Positions 39,001 to 49,200 of a DNA stretch of 64,000 nt are shown here, one piece after another. The translations under genes and the position numbers were made by a program. The notes beneath the pieces were generated by a model. It was not told where the DNA came from and did not search any database. It saw only the letters and a program-made list of their open reading frames with translations. Origin of the DNA: Pichia kudriavzevii (taxonomy: Eukaryota > Ascomycota > Pichiomycetes > Pichiales > Pichiaceae); assembly GCF_003054445.1 (NCBI RefSeq), contig NC_042508.1, positions 1,116,001 to 1,180,000 on the forward strand, given 5' to 3'. Numbering within the stretch: position 1 is the stretch's first letter; each line of letters begins with the position of its first letter.

Positions 39001-40163
39001 GCAATCTGAACGTGTCCGTTTTCTTCCACCATTTTCTCATTAGCTCTTTCATCTTCTTCATCTTCATTCATGTATTTAACCTGTGCATTGGTTCTATGTG
39101 ACCTTTCTCCTCTGCTTAGGCTCGAAAAATCGTTTTTCATTACAGAAGGACTCTGGTTTGTATTAGTCGTTGAAGAGGCAGCACCAAGCGTGCTTTTATA
39201 AAATTCTTCTGAATTAGTCTCTTTCCATTTGTTTGCTGTGTAAAAATAAACAAGTGATTCCCTTTGTGTAGGTCGACGTGCTCTATATTTCCGTGAATGC
39301 TTAGTGTGCGCTACAAATGATTCTAACTGTTTCAGATTCTCATTTGAAAGACTATATTTGAATTTCAATGCTATTTTTGTGATACCTGAAATAGATCCAT
39401 CTATAATGAATAATAATGTACTGACATTAATGCCTCGTCTATTGTCACTAACTTTTATGTCATGGATCCTATTATAGGGAATGTTTAACTTTGTTTTGTA
39501 TGTCATGTTAAGCACGGATATTTTTGTCTTGAGAAAGATGACCTGTAGTCCCTTACCTTCATCTGTAACTTGCTTCTCATCTCCTCTTCGAAAAATGATC
39601 TTATCGATACTGAACGTCTGATTTAAGATGTCACTGTTTTTTCGTATAATTATTCCATCACTTGATTTATCTACTTCATCATTTGTTGCTTCCTGCTCTT
39701 CTCTAGACTGTTCAGATTGTTTGGTATTAACACCAATACTATTATTATTCCTATTTTCGCTTTGATCTTCCTCCCCCGAGGAATCTAACAAACTGTAGGA
39801 ATTACTATGCTTTGTTTCTATTTCCATTTTTTCTGAATTGGAGTTATTTGGATCGTTATTGATTTGTATATGTGAATCTGAACTTCTGTTGGAGTTTAAA
39901 TCTGTTTCTATCTCTATATATCTACTGGAAGCGTTGTTCGATTTATTAGCATCTTGAAGGGGTGTTTCTTCGATATCGTTGCTTCGTAGTCTAAACCTTC
40001 GATTGATTCTAGCAGCCGTAGACATGAAACTTCGTTGTGAACTTCCTGAAGTTGTAGAATTTTTGCTGTATTTTGTAGTGTACGAAGTACTGGGATTTAG
40101 CGTATTTATAGGCTGTCCAGGTTTCCTGCTCAATGATTTAAATTGTTTTGTCTGAAGGGTCAT
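36036..40163 (-). CDS. ULP2: SUMO protease Ulp2 (SENP6/7 type)
   Basis: Ulp2 is a nuclear C48 cysteine protease that trims poly-SUMO chains. From the ATG at 40163 the protein has 1375 residues. The catalytic domain spans roughly 405-665: NENWINDSMLDFLL, His508 (LHWYVIVI), Asp594 (VLDS) and Cys644 in QKNFNDCGVHV. As in SENP6/7, a low-complexity insert of about 65 residues splits the domain between the His and Asp motifs. The N-terminal arm and the 700-residue C-terminal arm are charged, Ser-rich and probably disordered; the latter has short SUMO-interaction-like motifs (DDVMIIHV). The frame runs 34 codons further up only through a GTG start, so the ATG is preferred. It converges on the BAR gene. 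Confidence 0.93.
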   Translation of the reverse strand: MTLQTKQFKSLSRKPGQPINTLNPSTSYTTKYSKNSTTSGSSQRSFMSTAARINRRFRLRSNDIEETPLQDANKSNNASSRYIEIETDLNSNRSSDSHIQINNDPNNSNSEKMEIETKHSNSYSLLDSSGEEDQSENRNNNSIGVNTKQSEQSREEQEATNDEVDKSSDGIIIRKNSDILNQTFSIDKIIFRRGDEKQVTDEGKGLQVIFLKTKISVLNMTYKTKLNIPYNRIHDIKVSDNRRGINVSTLLFIIDGSISGITKIALKFKYSLSNENLKQLESFVAHTKHSRKYRARRPTQRESLVYFYTANKWKETNSEEFYKSTLGAASSTTNTNQSPSVMKNDFSSLSRGERSHRTNAQVKYMNEDEEDERANEKMVEENGHVQIADYIPEDEQLYFYPKLKYKFPNKKTFTISHDDFKCLYNENWINDSMLDFLLSYELHVAKETNLLKRHSVELMNSFFFTSLSRPLDNPNDNNYYQNVKTWFKNNDSLFDQDFIIVPVMQDLHWYVIVITNLKQLKTKHLKIQGEEISDENKEFRNKSYSNNEDDLPKPELQDQCESHLNTVNGPDDNSKQKPIKSKTSICTAQICVLDSLRRNHDDAIYYLRRFIIGYANDKFGFCVDMTEIGKRVCVVPQQKNFNDCGVHVLFNIHTMLQNPVLFNNKVLKRPTNRKFLAKALKENEEIFDKRERLYFRDSLRDLLFRLLKNQVEEENGDHMKVGTITVGEQRKIEMELLRDRNQKALEGENSNNDNKLLHSMNTDQSATNESDDDVMIIHVEKKEPVRESEISTPSSSSKEIKPSVKSKGDDIDPSPATVEIGKNKGHSTAATRKSSRLKYNRNESPNYIDYMSESSDNDRYANYSGNTKLKTKKSTSKRSRKPKSYASGCGNEKSSMNMKTALDLESDDSKKVDIKRDNTVRRRGRRKGSTKVHLSEPLSQDSYDGDQIGHEEPNSPIALFDTDDEKHSAPKKQEPQNSNEVQKQSDTKLESLVTKSLEPGTVIKSTENLTKEFNSVSDPEKILDSSSKGVELGKKNQAKTSKSELSILGASGVEKDIDAKDQINTNEHNCKDNLNNGKVSLTKRRLRTSTLATDSQLGVHFNEPITITDHEKGFKDDYLSDNSSVEKNDSIDKPAKSTAYLLESSPIKGDSSSPSDSDTKKCTINDEKNIECPKVGKEALHVTIFSNGSASLMPNVIRKESTVSHSSLALRRRKIKQSSELIAKSDNTTNTVSRRLRSSTPEADVNGDTRMKQKDPSEMVKTQINNYVYKKPRGYSRRNTRNELIITNIVSKTRKRQQPPNADDINDGKVKRLKTISFANASVGSLDDRRDELNATDSRDDRAKGFVQPEEDSQFSLPVDEEPSPVFQSDTVYLG

Positions 40164-40601
40164 TTTGGCGTACCACAGAGAGAGAAAAAGGAGCAAATTT
40201 TGGATTTTCGTCTCGTGAACACAACGTTTGCTTTTATTTGGAGTAAACAGTTTAAAAGACTTCACACACTTCTCCCTCTTTGTTATCTATCCACTGAAAT
40301 AAATCCAAAAGAACCGATTTCTCCCTTCAATTTTTTAACGGTATCTCCCTTTCACTTTGCATATATTAGAGATATATAAGATTAGTGCGATACCACTCTA
40401 CGTTTTTTTCTTTGATTCCATGTTGTGTCTGATCGAGTCGCGTCGCTAATTAGCTTCCTGAAAGAGAAGGTACTTCATGAATTTTCAGAGTGGGAAATGA
40501 ACCACAGTTACAAATAAATGAAGTTAAACTCGATGAAGAAATATTAGATTTGGTTGTTTCTTCCTGACACGTTTCTTTGTCTCAACACCAACATATCCAG
40601 C
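40164..40601. promoter_or_regulatory. ULP2/TIM44 divergent promoter region
   Basis: This 438-base gap lies between divergent starts. It contains ATATATAAG at 40372-40380, but it lies over 200 bases from either ATG. No other gene is evident. Confidence 0.4.
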
Positions 40602-41837
40602 ATGTACAGACACACAGCTGCTAGAACCTCCGTTGTGGTCGGTGGCACCTTGAGTGGATGCCGTAGTTTTGCCACTAACTCTATGAGATTGGCTCCTAAA
40701 TCTCCTATGCAGGTTTTCGTTGACACATTTAGAAAAGAATGGAAGAAAAGTACAGAGTTAACAGATCAAATCAAGCAATTGAAAAGTGCGACTGATGAGC
40801 TAGGTGATTCAGAAGCCTTCAAGAGGGCCAAGGAAGCATATGACGCTGCCCAAAAGGGCAAGGGTAAATTGGGTGAAGGTGTTCAGAAAACGGCGAAGGT
40901 TGTTGGTGATGTTGCGTACAAGGCTTGGGAATCACCAGTAGGTCAGGCTGTTAAGAAGACTGCAGAAACTACAGCAAATGTAGTCGATGCAGTTGTCGAA
41001 CCGGTCACTAAAACCAAGGCTTATAAAGAGGTTTCCGAAGTTTTCGGTGAAGGGTCATCGTCTTATGGTTTATACGAAAGTAAAGAAGAAAGAGCAAAAA
41101 GAAGGGAAAAGGAGCTACAAAATAAACCAAAATTAGTCAAGAAGAACGAGGAGGCCGGTAATGCATTGGTTGCTACCGATATCAAGCCAACCTCCAATTT
41201 CAAGGAAAAACTGAAAATCAAGCCAGAATCAACTATTGGTAAACTGTTGCTTATTCTGAGAGAAAAATGGGAGGAAGCTGAAAATCCTCTGTTGGTCCTT
41301 ATTAGAACCATTTTCAACAAGATTGGTGGGCTCTTTAGAGAAACTGAAGCTGCCAAGGTTGTCAAGCAGTTCAAGGAATTTGACCCAGCATTTACTTCCA
41401 TTGAATTCCAAAAGCAATTAAGAGAATATATTGTCCCTGAAGTTGTTGAGGCATATATTCAAGGCGATGAGGCTGTTCTCAAGAACTGGTTTTCAGAAGC
41501 TCCTTTTAATATTTATGCAGCAAAGCAAAAACAATTGAGGGACCAAGGCATTTTCTCCGACGGTAGAATTTTAGATATTAGAGGTGTTGACATTGCTTCC
41601 TATAAAATGTTAGAACCAAATAACATTCCGGTCATGGTCATCGGTGCAAGGGTTCAAGAGATTAATTTATTTAGAAAGGCCAAGACAGGTGAATTAGTTG
41701 CAGGTAGTGATGAAGATATTTTAATGTCAAGTTATGCAATGGTCATCACCAGAGTTCCTGAAGAAATGGACAATCCTGAAACTGAGGGCTGGAAGGTTTT
41801 AGAGTTTGTAAGAGGTGGCTCTAGAGCATACACTTAG
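40602..41837 (+). CDS. TIM44: Mitochondrial import motor subunit Tim44
   Basis: Tim44 is a matrix-side peripheral protein that links the TIM23 channel to mtHsp70. From the ATG at 40602 the protein has 411 residues: a presequence (MYRHTAARTSVVVGG..., about 1-30), then the family opening SPMQVFVDTFRKEWKKSTEL. A charged helical region with repeated VGDVAYKAWESPVGQAVKKTAE-type segments follows, and the C-terminal Tim44 domain (about 220-411) includes GGLFRETEAAKVVKQFKEFDPAF. An upstream TTG at 40554 in the same frame is not a likely start. Length is usual (about 430). Confidence 0.95.
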   Translation: MYRHTAARTSVVVGGTLSGCRSFATNSMRLAPKSPMQVFVDTFRKEWKKSTELTDQIKQLKSATDELGDSEAFKRAKEAYDAAQKGKGKLGEGVQKTAKVVGDVAYKAWESPVGQAVKKTAETTANVVDAVVEPVTKTKAYKEVSEVFGEGSSSYGLYESKEERAKRREKELQNKPKLVKKNEEAGNALVATDIKPTSNFKEKLKIKPESTIGKLLLILREKWEEAENPLLVLIRTIFNKIGGLFRETEAAKVVKQFKEFDPAFTSIEFQKQLREYIVPEVVEAYIQGDEAVLKNWFSEAPFNIYAAKQKQLRDQGIFSDGRILDIRGVDIASYKMLEPNNIPVMVIGARVQEINLFRKAKTGELVAGSDEDILMSSYAMVITRVPEEMDNPETEGWKVLEFVRGGSRAYT

Positions 41838-42085
41838 GTTGATTTTTTTTTTACTTATTTGTCATATCCTTATGATGTTGTTAATGTAATTATTACTTGT
41901 TATATAGTTAATTTTTTTTTTGTTAAATGGCAGTTTAAAGCATTGATTGATGCGAAACTTGAAAAAAAAAAAAAGAAATCAAAGACCAAGAATGAGGAAA
42001 ATGATTTGATTGATTGATCTCCAACTCTAAAAGATGGATCAGCTGTTTCTCTCTTTGATCATGTCCTTGTTATTCTTTATAACCA

Positions 42086-42928
42086 ATGCCAACAAAGTAT
42101 CCATCATTAGCTCAGTTTAACGCTAAACTTGTTTTTCCAAAGTTTCCGGATTATAAGATTGTTGAAGTTTCTGATTTCGATTCTTCGAATGAAGAGTCCG
42201 ATGATAATGAGAAGGACGAAAGGAATGATCTTTCATCTCAACGTTCTCAGTACCAGATACTGCCCAAAGAGGGAGTTTCACGCCTTGATCGAATCAGAGG
42301 TTTGGATGGGACTATCGATCTCGGTTTACAACGGAGTGATTTTGCAAAGGATGAGATCCCCGATATGAAAACAAGAAAATTGATAAGTTATGACGATGAA
42401 GGAAAGGTAGAACTGAAAAGAGGTGAACCTAATACAAAAGTGCTGACACCATCAGGTGGTTCAGTTGGTATCAACTTTGAATTTGGGGACCGTGGGTCGT
42501 CGTGGAGAATGATGAAATTGAGTAAACTTGGGAAAAATCCATCGGAGTCGAAGATCTTTGAACAATATGCGACATTATGGGATTACCAGCTTGCATGCGA
42601 GGAAAGGGAGGAATTAGAGAGTCGAAAGATTAAAAAGAGGTCCGAATGGCTATATGGACCATCCCAGAAGTTACTTGCCTCTAGGGAAGAGCATGTGAAG
42701 ATGAATATGGAAGTTGTCAAAGGTTTCAAGAGCAAGGGAGATGATAGGGGACGAAATACAAGTGATAGAGTTATCAAGATGAAAAGGTATGGCGATGTCA
42801 AAACATCCAAGTCCAAGAAGTTAAAGAACGAATTGAAGTTGGCGCATTTGACAAGTCTGGACTATGATGATGATAATGGATTCGCACTATCGAGAGAGCA
42901 GATTGAGTCGTTAACAACCTCACCGTAG
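42086..42928 (+). CDS. Unrecognised charged protein, probably nuclear
   Basis: I do not recognise this 280-residue protein. It begins with MPTKYPSLAQFNAKLVFPKFPDYKIVEV, followed by an acidic Ser/Asp/Glu stretch (about 30-50). A central segment, residues 125-185, has the most conserved-looking sequence (GGSVGINFEFGDRGSSWRMMKLSKL, then FEQYATLWDYQLACEEREELESRKIKKRSEWLYGP). The Lys/Arg-rich C-terminal third could carry a nuclear import signal (SKSKKLKNELK). Codon use is like its neighbours and the frame is clean, so it is very likely a real gene. A role in RNA processing or ribosome assembly would suit the composition but is a guess. Confidence 0.75.
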   Translation: MPTKYPSLAQFNAKLVFPKFPDYKIVEVSDFDSSNEESDDNEKDERNDLSSQRSQYQILPKEGVSRLDRIRGLDGTIDLGLQRSDFAKDEIPDMKTRKLISYDDEGKVELKRGEPNTKVLTPSGGSVGINFEFGDRGSSWRMMKLSKLGKNPSESKIFEQYATLWDYQLACEEREELESRKIKKRSEWLYGPSQKLLASREEHVKMNMEVVKGFKSKGDDRGRNTSDRVIKMKRYGDVKTSKSKKLKNELKLAHLTSLDYDDDNGFALSREQIESLTTSP

Positions 42929-43314
42929 TTGCGTCATGGTAACAACTATAAAATAGAATAAATAGAAAAGGTTCGGAATAAATAATTAAACTTATAAGCA
43001 GCCCCAAAACAAAAACTATAAAGTATAACAAACAAGTTTATAATGTATAATAAAGTGGAAAAATGTCATATAGTGTAGAATAAACAAAAGAAGGAAAATT
43101 TATGTGTTTGCGATATAGAAAAAAATTATGAGAAAAGTTGTATAATTAACAGCTCTGTTCATCAGAGATTGTAAACGTAATTTAAATGTTCCTATGTATC
43201 ATTATGTAGAGATTAGAAAAGAGTTTTTTCTTTTTTTTTTCTTTTTTCTTCTTCTGGTTGGTAAAATAAAAAATAAAAAAATAAAAATAAACCTAACTTT
43301 TAGTATTGATGTAC
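42929..43314. other. Convergent 3' region, 42086 gene / MDM38
   Basis: This 386-base AT-rich gap has T-tracts at 43222-43240 and A-rich repeats at 43262-43290, as expected for 3' ends on both strands. No gene is seen. Confidence 0.45.
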
Positions 43315-44634
43315 CTATTTCTTTTCAGTAGATTCTTCCTTTGCAACATTCTTGTCACCGGAGTTAGAGTCATCATCTAAACTCAACTTATCTTTAACAA
43401 GAATCTTATGGCCTTCTTCTTGAACATTTTCAGACTTGATTAAATGTTCTTGTTCTTTCAAGACCTTCAATCTTTGCTCGGTTGTGGCATTATCATTTTC
43501 AACGAAAAGCTCTTGTTCATGGTAGAATTCGATTGGTAAGGTAGTCAAGACGGCCTTTAAAGCTTCATGAGTTGAAGGGTATCTCTCCACTTCACCATAA
43601 ATGTAGGCATTAGTTAAAAGCATCAAAGTAGACGGGATTTTTTCATGTAATCTCATGTCTAACCATTCATTAAGATATTGCTTCATTTGTCCTGGGGTTG
43701 CATTGAACATATGAATACCACGAGAAGCACAAGCTTGTTGCAATTCAGCTAAAGATAGAGAATCAACACCTTCATCTTCAATCAATCTATCATCTTCCTT
43801 AATTTTCAGCATCTTATGACGAATTCTATATCTTAGAATTTGATCAGTACCATAAGGTCTGATATTGATGTATTTTGCCAATGCAATCAAAGTACCTCTT
43901 GGAGAATTATCTAAAATCAAATCATCCTTGAACATCTTTGCGACTCTTAGCAATTGTTGTCTCGAAATTTCATTTGATCTTGAAGATTTGAATTTCTTCA
44001 TGAAATCTTTGAAATCAGCAACTTGTTCCTCAGTTAAATTGGTTGGTAGTTTAACCATTTGCTTTGAGTTAGTTAAAACTTGGGCAACCTTATACCTGGT
44101 GTTTCTAAGAGAAGCCAACTTTTTGTTTTTATCAGCTTGAGATTCATAGGTTGAAGGCAATAGACCTGGGAAAATCTTCAATGCAACCGGCAATAACAAT
44201 TCAGCAAATGGAATCAAGACAAACATAGCAAATGGGAATAATCTCAACACATCAGCAGTTGTTCTTTGTAATTGTCTGTATTCTCTTCTAGTCAACTCAT
44301 AACCAGCAGTCATTTTCATTAACAATCTAGTAGAGATTTTGATTTCCAGACCTAACAATTTAGTACCTTCCCAATAATGATGTGCTTCATGTTTCACCTT
44401 CTCCCAAATTGTCATTTTTTTTGGATCAACCTTCACAGGCACAACAGGAGCCGCAACAGAAGCAGGGTTCTTTGATTTATTTGCATCGGAACCGTCCTTA
44501 GAAGAGGAGGATGAGGAGTTCAAACGGACAGATGAAATGATTGGAGTGAACAGGGAAGGTCTTTGGGTAACAGGACGGAATTTGGTGGTTTGAGCTGCCA
44601 ATAGGACAACTCTAGAGAATCTATTGATTGACAT
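43315..44634 (-). CDS. MDM38: Mitochondrial LETM1-family protein Mdm38
   Basis: Mdm38/LETM1 is an inner-membrane protein needed for K+/H+ exchange and for membrane insertion of mitochondrially made proteins. The 439-residue product has a presequence (MSINRFSRVVLLAAQ..., about 1-40). The family block TIWEKVKHEAHHYWEGTKLLGLEIKIS follows, with one transmembrane helix at about 131-153 with the conserved IPF (FVLIPFAELLLPV). The matrix LETM1 ribosome-binding-like domain (about 190-340) comes next, including RPYGTDQILRYRIRHKMLKIKEDD, and the C-terminus is charged. S. cerevisiae has a paralogue (Ylh47); the length is nearer to Ylh47 (454) than Mdm38 (573), so the symbol is the best guess. Confidence 0.88.
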   Translation of the reverse strand: MSINRFSRVVLLAAQTTKFRPVTQRPSLFTPIISSVRLNSSSSSSKDGSDANKSKNPASVAAPVVPVKVDPKKMTIWEKVKHEAHHYWEGTKLLGLEIKISTRLLMKMTAGYELTRREYRQLQRTTADVLRLFPFAMFVLIPFAELLLPVALKIFPGLLPSTYESQADKNKKLASLRNTRYKVAQVLTNSKQMVKLPTNLTEEQVADFKDFMKKFKSSRSNEISRQQLLRVAKMFKDDLILDNSPRGTLIALAKYINIRPYGTDQILRYRIRHKMLKIKEDDRLIEDEGVDSLSLAELQQACASRGIHMFNATPGQMKQYLNEWLDMRLHEKIPSTLMLLTNAYIYGEVERYPSTHEALKAVLTTLPIEFYHEQELFVENDNATTEQRLKVLKEQEHLIKSENVQEEGHKILVKDKLSLDDDSNSGDKNVAKEESTEKK

Positions 44635-46272
44635 TTTTTTTGGATGCTTTTGTGGTTGTTGTTATGATAATTCTTTATGGAATGTTGTACGATATGGGTT
44701 TGCCCTCTTTGGATAAGCAATTTGGAAATTGTTTTCTCTTTACGCCAATGTAATCCAATAAAAAAACTTGGGTATCCTTAAAACGAGCTATATACTGTGT
44801 TCAAGAAGAGAAAAAAAAACAAAAATGAGTGACCAATTAACAGAATCTTTAATATTGAAGAAATCTAAAGATTGGACAGTGTAAAGAGTTGGTAGGATCT
44901 TATTATAGTGTTAGCAAATAGTCCAATATGTAGTGGACCTGAAAATACTAATAAAATAATAAAAAAGAAAAGTGGGCGAAATTGGCTATACTAGTGGTGT
45001 ATGGATGTACTTTGAGTTGGCATATACTTTCACCGAGAAGATAGCGAGAAGGAAGGGTATGTGGGGGGTAAAAATGGATGGAAGTTAAAAGAAACAAAAT
45101 CCAAAAAAAAAAATAAAGAAACTGCAAGAGGATGAAGAAAAGTGAACTTAAACTGACAAAAGAGATACGATTTGATCCATTTGACACCTAGGAGAAGACA
45201 GAGACAGACAGAGACAGTGACAGAGTGTCAGAGAGAAACAGATTCTAACAAAGTAACGGTGAGACCATACCAACAAGAGCTTCCCAATTGAGAAAAAAAA
45301 AAAATAAAAAAAAACTCACTCAATTTCCCGTTAATTATAAAGGACAAGTAGACTCTATAAACCTCCTTCTTCTAAATGTTATTTTTATACCCTGTATGTA
45401 TTTATTGTCAATAAATTACAGTTTCCTTTGTTATAGTACTTGATTTGAGTTACTCTATTATTCTCTTGTATATTTTTTTTTCCCTGTGGCCTGCCCAAAT
45501 AGGAAGGCGCGAGGAACTAGGCTTTATATGGTAGGGAATTTCGTTGGGGGAGAAGAAAAACGGGTTTTAGGGAGCAGACAGGGGCGGAAAAGGGAGTAGG
45601 TGGGAGGGCTAGATGATTAGCCCCAAGATCTAGTGCTGGCTCCGACTCGCACAACATGCTGAAGAACGCGTCAAAAATAATAGACGCAAAAAATAGAGGA
45701 AACACGAGGTCGCCTTTATCCGAAAATTTCCGAGGGATTTTTTTTTCCAGTCTTCACAGGTTCCATATTTAGTCTTGCGAAAGGAAGAGCTTGGGTTTCT
45801 TGTTTTTTTTTTTTTTTTTTTTGGCACAGGTGCGTGGATGAAAAAAAAAAAACACCTATGTCACGTGACACACACTCGCCACATGTCACGTTCTCGGGGT
45901 GCCAAAAGTAGTGCGTGGCGCAGTGAAGTCGATCGACGCAAGGTCTGGTTTTACTTGTTTCTTTTTCATTCACTGGATAAATTAAAAAAAAAAAAAATCT
46001 TCCCTTCGATTCTGAAATGAGGAAGAAAAAAAAAGTTTGCCTTTTTCACTACACACACATACACAGACGCAGCTTTGTATGTACATAAATTTGTAAATAT
46101 ATAATTTTTTTTTTTCTTCATGAAAAATATCACAATCCAGTGGTGTGTAAAAAAACAAAAAAAAAAACATTTTACTTGATTTTGTCAAAGTGCTGAAGAA
46201 CACTTAAAATTTGTTTAATAAAGAACCTGTTTCTATCAAGTACACACTGGCCCCATCTCCAGCATACTAGAC
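44635..46272. other. Long divergent region between MDM38 and UTP22
   Basis: This 1.64-kb gap is unusually long for the window. It has many A/T tracts (44811-44820, 45291-45315, 45804-45822, 45841-45852, 45983-45996), a GACAGA-type repeat at 45199-45240, a G-rich stretch at about 45540-45620, and a 12-bp palindrome with an E-box (listed separately). AAAATTT at 46206-46212 resembles a ribosome-biogenesis RRPE core close to UTP22. I see no tRNA boxes and no protein gene; hydrophobic minus-strand frames here come from A-rich tracts. Confidence 0.5.
45859..45870. promoter_or_regulatory. 12-bp palindrome with CACGTG E-box
   Basis: TGTCACGTGACA is a perfect 12-bp palindrome centred on CACGTG, the core bound by bHLH factors such as Cbf1 and Pho4 in yeasts. 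A related CATGTCACGT follows at 45882-45891. It lies about 400 bases before UTP22. The factor is inferred, not known. Confidence 0.6.
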
Positions 46273-49200
46273 ATGGCCAAGAGACAAAGAGCAGGCTCCC
46301 ACTCTAGTGGTGACGTGGAAAAAGTGTCTGTTTCGGCTGCAACTTCAGTGAGAGAGGAAAATCCGTCATCTACTGACGCCAATTCTTCTATTGATGCTAA
46401 GGCGGAGAAGCAATCGCTGCATTCTCCTCATGATGATGTCTATAGCAAGGGTGTCGAAAATGGTGATGATGGTGATGATGGCAGTGATTTGGAGAAATCT
46501 AATGATAGGAAAGTTGAGTCAAGTCAGTCTAAAGATAGGAAAAATATAAAAAGGCAAAAAATTTCTTCTCATGATATTCAGGTTGCAAGGGAAACAGCTG
46601 AACTATTCAAGTCAAACATTTTTAAGCTCCAAATTGACGAGTTGGTCAGAGAGCTGAGATTGAAGGACTCGCATTGTATTTTAATAGAAAAAGTCCTCCA
46701 TAAGTTGAATAATATTATCCAAGAGGTCCCAAATTCAGATCGCTTCTCATTGGAAGAAGCTTATGCGTATTTTGAAGACACCAATGTAAAGATCCCCTTC
46801 CCCGACCCAAAACCCTCATCTTTAAACTATAAACTGCAGTATACCGCTCCAGATGACGTATCTTTAATTGGTTCATTTGGCTTGAAAACTGCAACAAAAC
46901 AGAAATCGGGCATGTCGATTGATGTTTGTCTAACAATGGGGAAATCTTTGATCCAACCAAAAGACTATTTGAACTACAGAATACTATACAAGCAAGCGTT
47001 TTATTTAGCTTATTTGGCACATCATTTGTCCATCAAGGCACCTGAAAATAATTTGCCCATAATTGTCAAATTCGATTATCATAATGGTAACACTTTAATT
47101 CCTTCCTTAATCATTAAGAGTGATCCAACTTCGGATATTTCCAAGCCTCTACTATTCAATAAAACCAAATTTGAAATTAGAATATTGATTGGGTTGCCAT
47201 TTGGGATTTTTGAAAGCAGAAAGTTATTACCGGATAGAAATTGTATCAGAATCCAAAACTCTAATGTGACATCAAATAACGATTTGCCTCCAACACCACT
47301 ATACAATGCCTCGATTTTATCGACTTCAACTTATAACTATTATCTCAAATACTTATATACTACAAGAAAGTCAACCGAAGCTTTTAAGGATGCTGCTGCT
47401 TTAGGTCGGTTATGGTTGTCTCAACATGGATTCTCCTCCAATATCAACCAAGGTGGCTTTGGTCATTTTGAATTTAATATTTTAATGGCCGCTCTTTTGC
47501 AAGGTGGTGGTATCTCTGGTAACAAGATCTTGCTCCATGGTTATTCATCATATCAGTTATTCAAAGGTACCATCAGATATTTGGCAACTCAAGATCTTTG
47601 TGATGATGGTTACCTTTCATTTACATCTCTCATCGATGAAAACAAGTCGGTATATAAGAAAGCAGGTTTCAATGTTCCAACAATTTTTGATAAAAATACT
47701 AAGATCAATTTACTGTGGAAAATGAACAAATCTTCTTACTCAATACTGAGGAAATATGCAATCGAAACTTTGGACCTATTAAATGATTTGGTAATTGATA
47801 GGTTCCATCAAGTTTTCCTCATCAACAATTCAAATCTAAATTTGAAGTACGATTCCAGTGTTATGATCCCATATTCTAAATTGATCGAATTGAATGAGGA
47901 CAAATTTGGCTCCCTGGAGAAAATTGCCTATGTAACATTAGAAAATTATTTGGCACATAAAATCTACAAAATCCTGATCGAAGCTTTAGATAATAGGATC
48001 TACCAAATTGATATTAGGTGGAGTGAGAACTCTAAGCCTTGGTCTCTAAACAAACGAAAACCAAACAATAATGCTGATGATCTGTATCTAGTTGTTGGTT
48101 TATTTTTGAACCCAAGTGAATCTGATAAAAGGGTCACGAAAGGTCCATTACATACGGAGAAAGAGTTGGGTGAAAAATTCGTTTCTTTTTGGGGCTCTGA
48201 AAAGGCACAAGTGAGAAGGTATCTGGACAACACAGTCCAGTGGAGTTGCCTATGGGAGGTATCTCCCACTGATTCAGTTGTCTTGACAATTGTCAAATAT
48301 ATCTTGGATAGACATCTCTCAACCTCAACCAATGAATCACATATGCTATCAAAGCATCTGGTTGTGAATTCCTCCAAATTCACCTCATTACTTCCACCTC
48401 CTTTAATTCCTCATAATTTACAATCTCAGCCTTTGATTCTGCCAGAACATTTTATTAAACTCAAAGCTGCTTTTGAAAACACTTCCAAGGATTTGACTGA
48501 TTTAAATTTACCTTTACAAATCAGAAATGTTCTTCCGATTTCCCCATCTCTAAGAAATACTTCAATTGTATTACCCGTTCCATTTGCCACAGGTAATCCG
48601 AATTTTTTCAACGAATGTATCATCCAATTTGAGACTACACATCGTTGGCCTGAGGAAATCAAATCCTTAGAAGATACGAAAACTGCTTTCTTATTAAAAA
48701 TTTGCAATGAATTATTGCAAACTAAAAGTAATTATTACAATGCATACATCGTGAAGGACGAATCATCCGTACCTTATAACGATTCGATCAAGGTTTTGAG
48801 AGTTTTAACTAATGATGGTTATGGATTTCAGTTCAGAATAGTCACAAATAATGATGAGTTTTTATATCTAAAGGCAATTGAACAGGCATCCAAATTAACT
48901 AGCGGTCCTTCCCAAGTTTTCACAATTGAAAATTCATACATTAGGTTTATGCAAAAGTATATATCATCTGTTAAGCACCATCGTAGTATTGCTACGTTGG
49001 TCACTCACTTCCCTTACTATTCGGCTACTGTCAGGTTGTTTAAATTGTGGTTAGATTCTCAAATGATATTGAGTCATATCCCGGAGGAGGCTATCGAGCT
49101 GATTGTTTTACAACCTTTTATTGATCCAGCTCCTTATGGTGTGCCAGGCAGTGTGATGGCTGGTTTTTTGAGGGTGCTAAGGTTCCTAGCTAACTGGAAT

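Noticed and set aside
44948-45187. Hydrophobic minus-strand frame in the MDM38-UTP22 gap
   Set aside because: Starts with GTG; the Phe/Leu content comes from A-rich tracts on the plus strand.
46077-46082. GTATGT before UTP22
   Set aside because: No branch-site consensus between it and the ATG.
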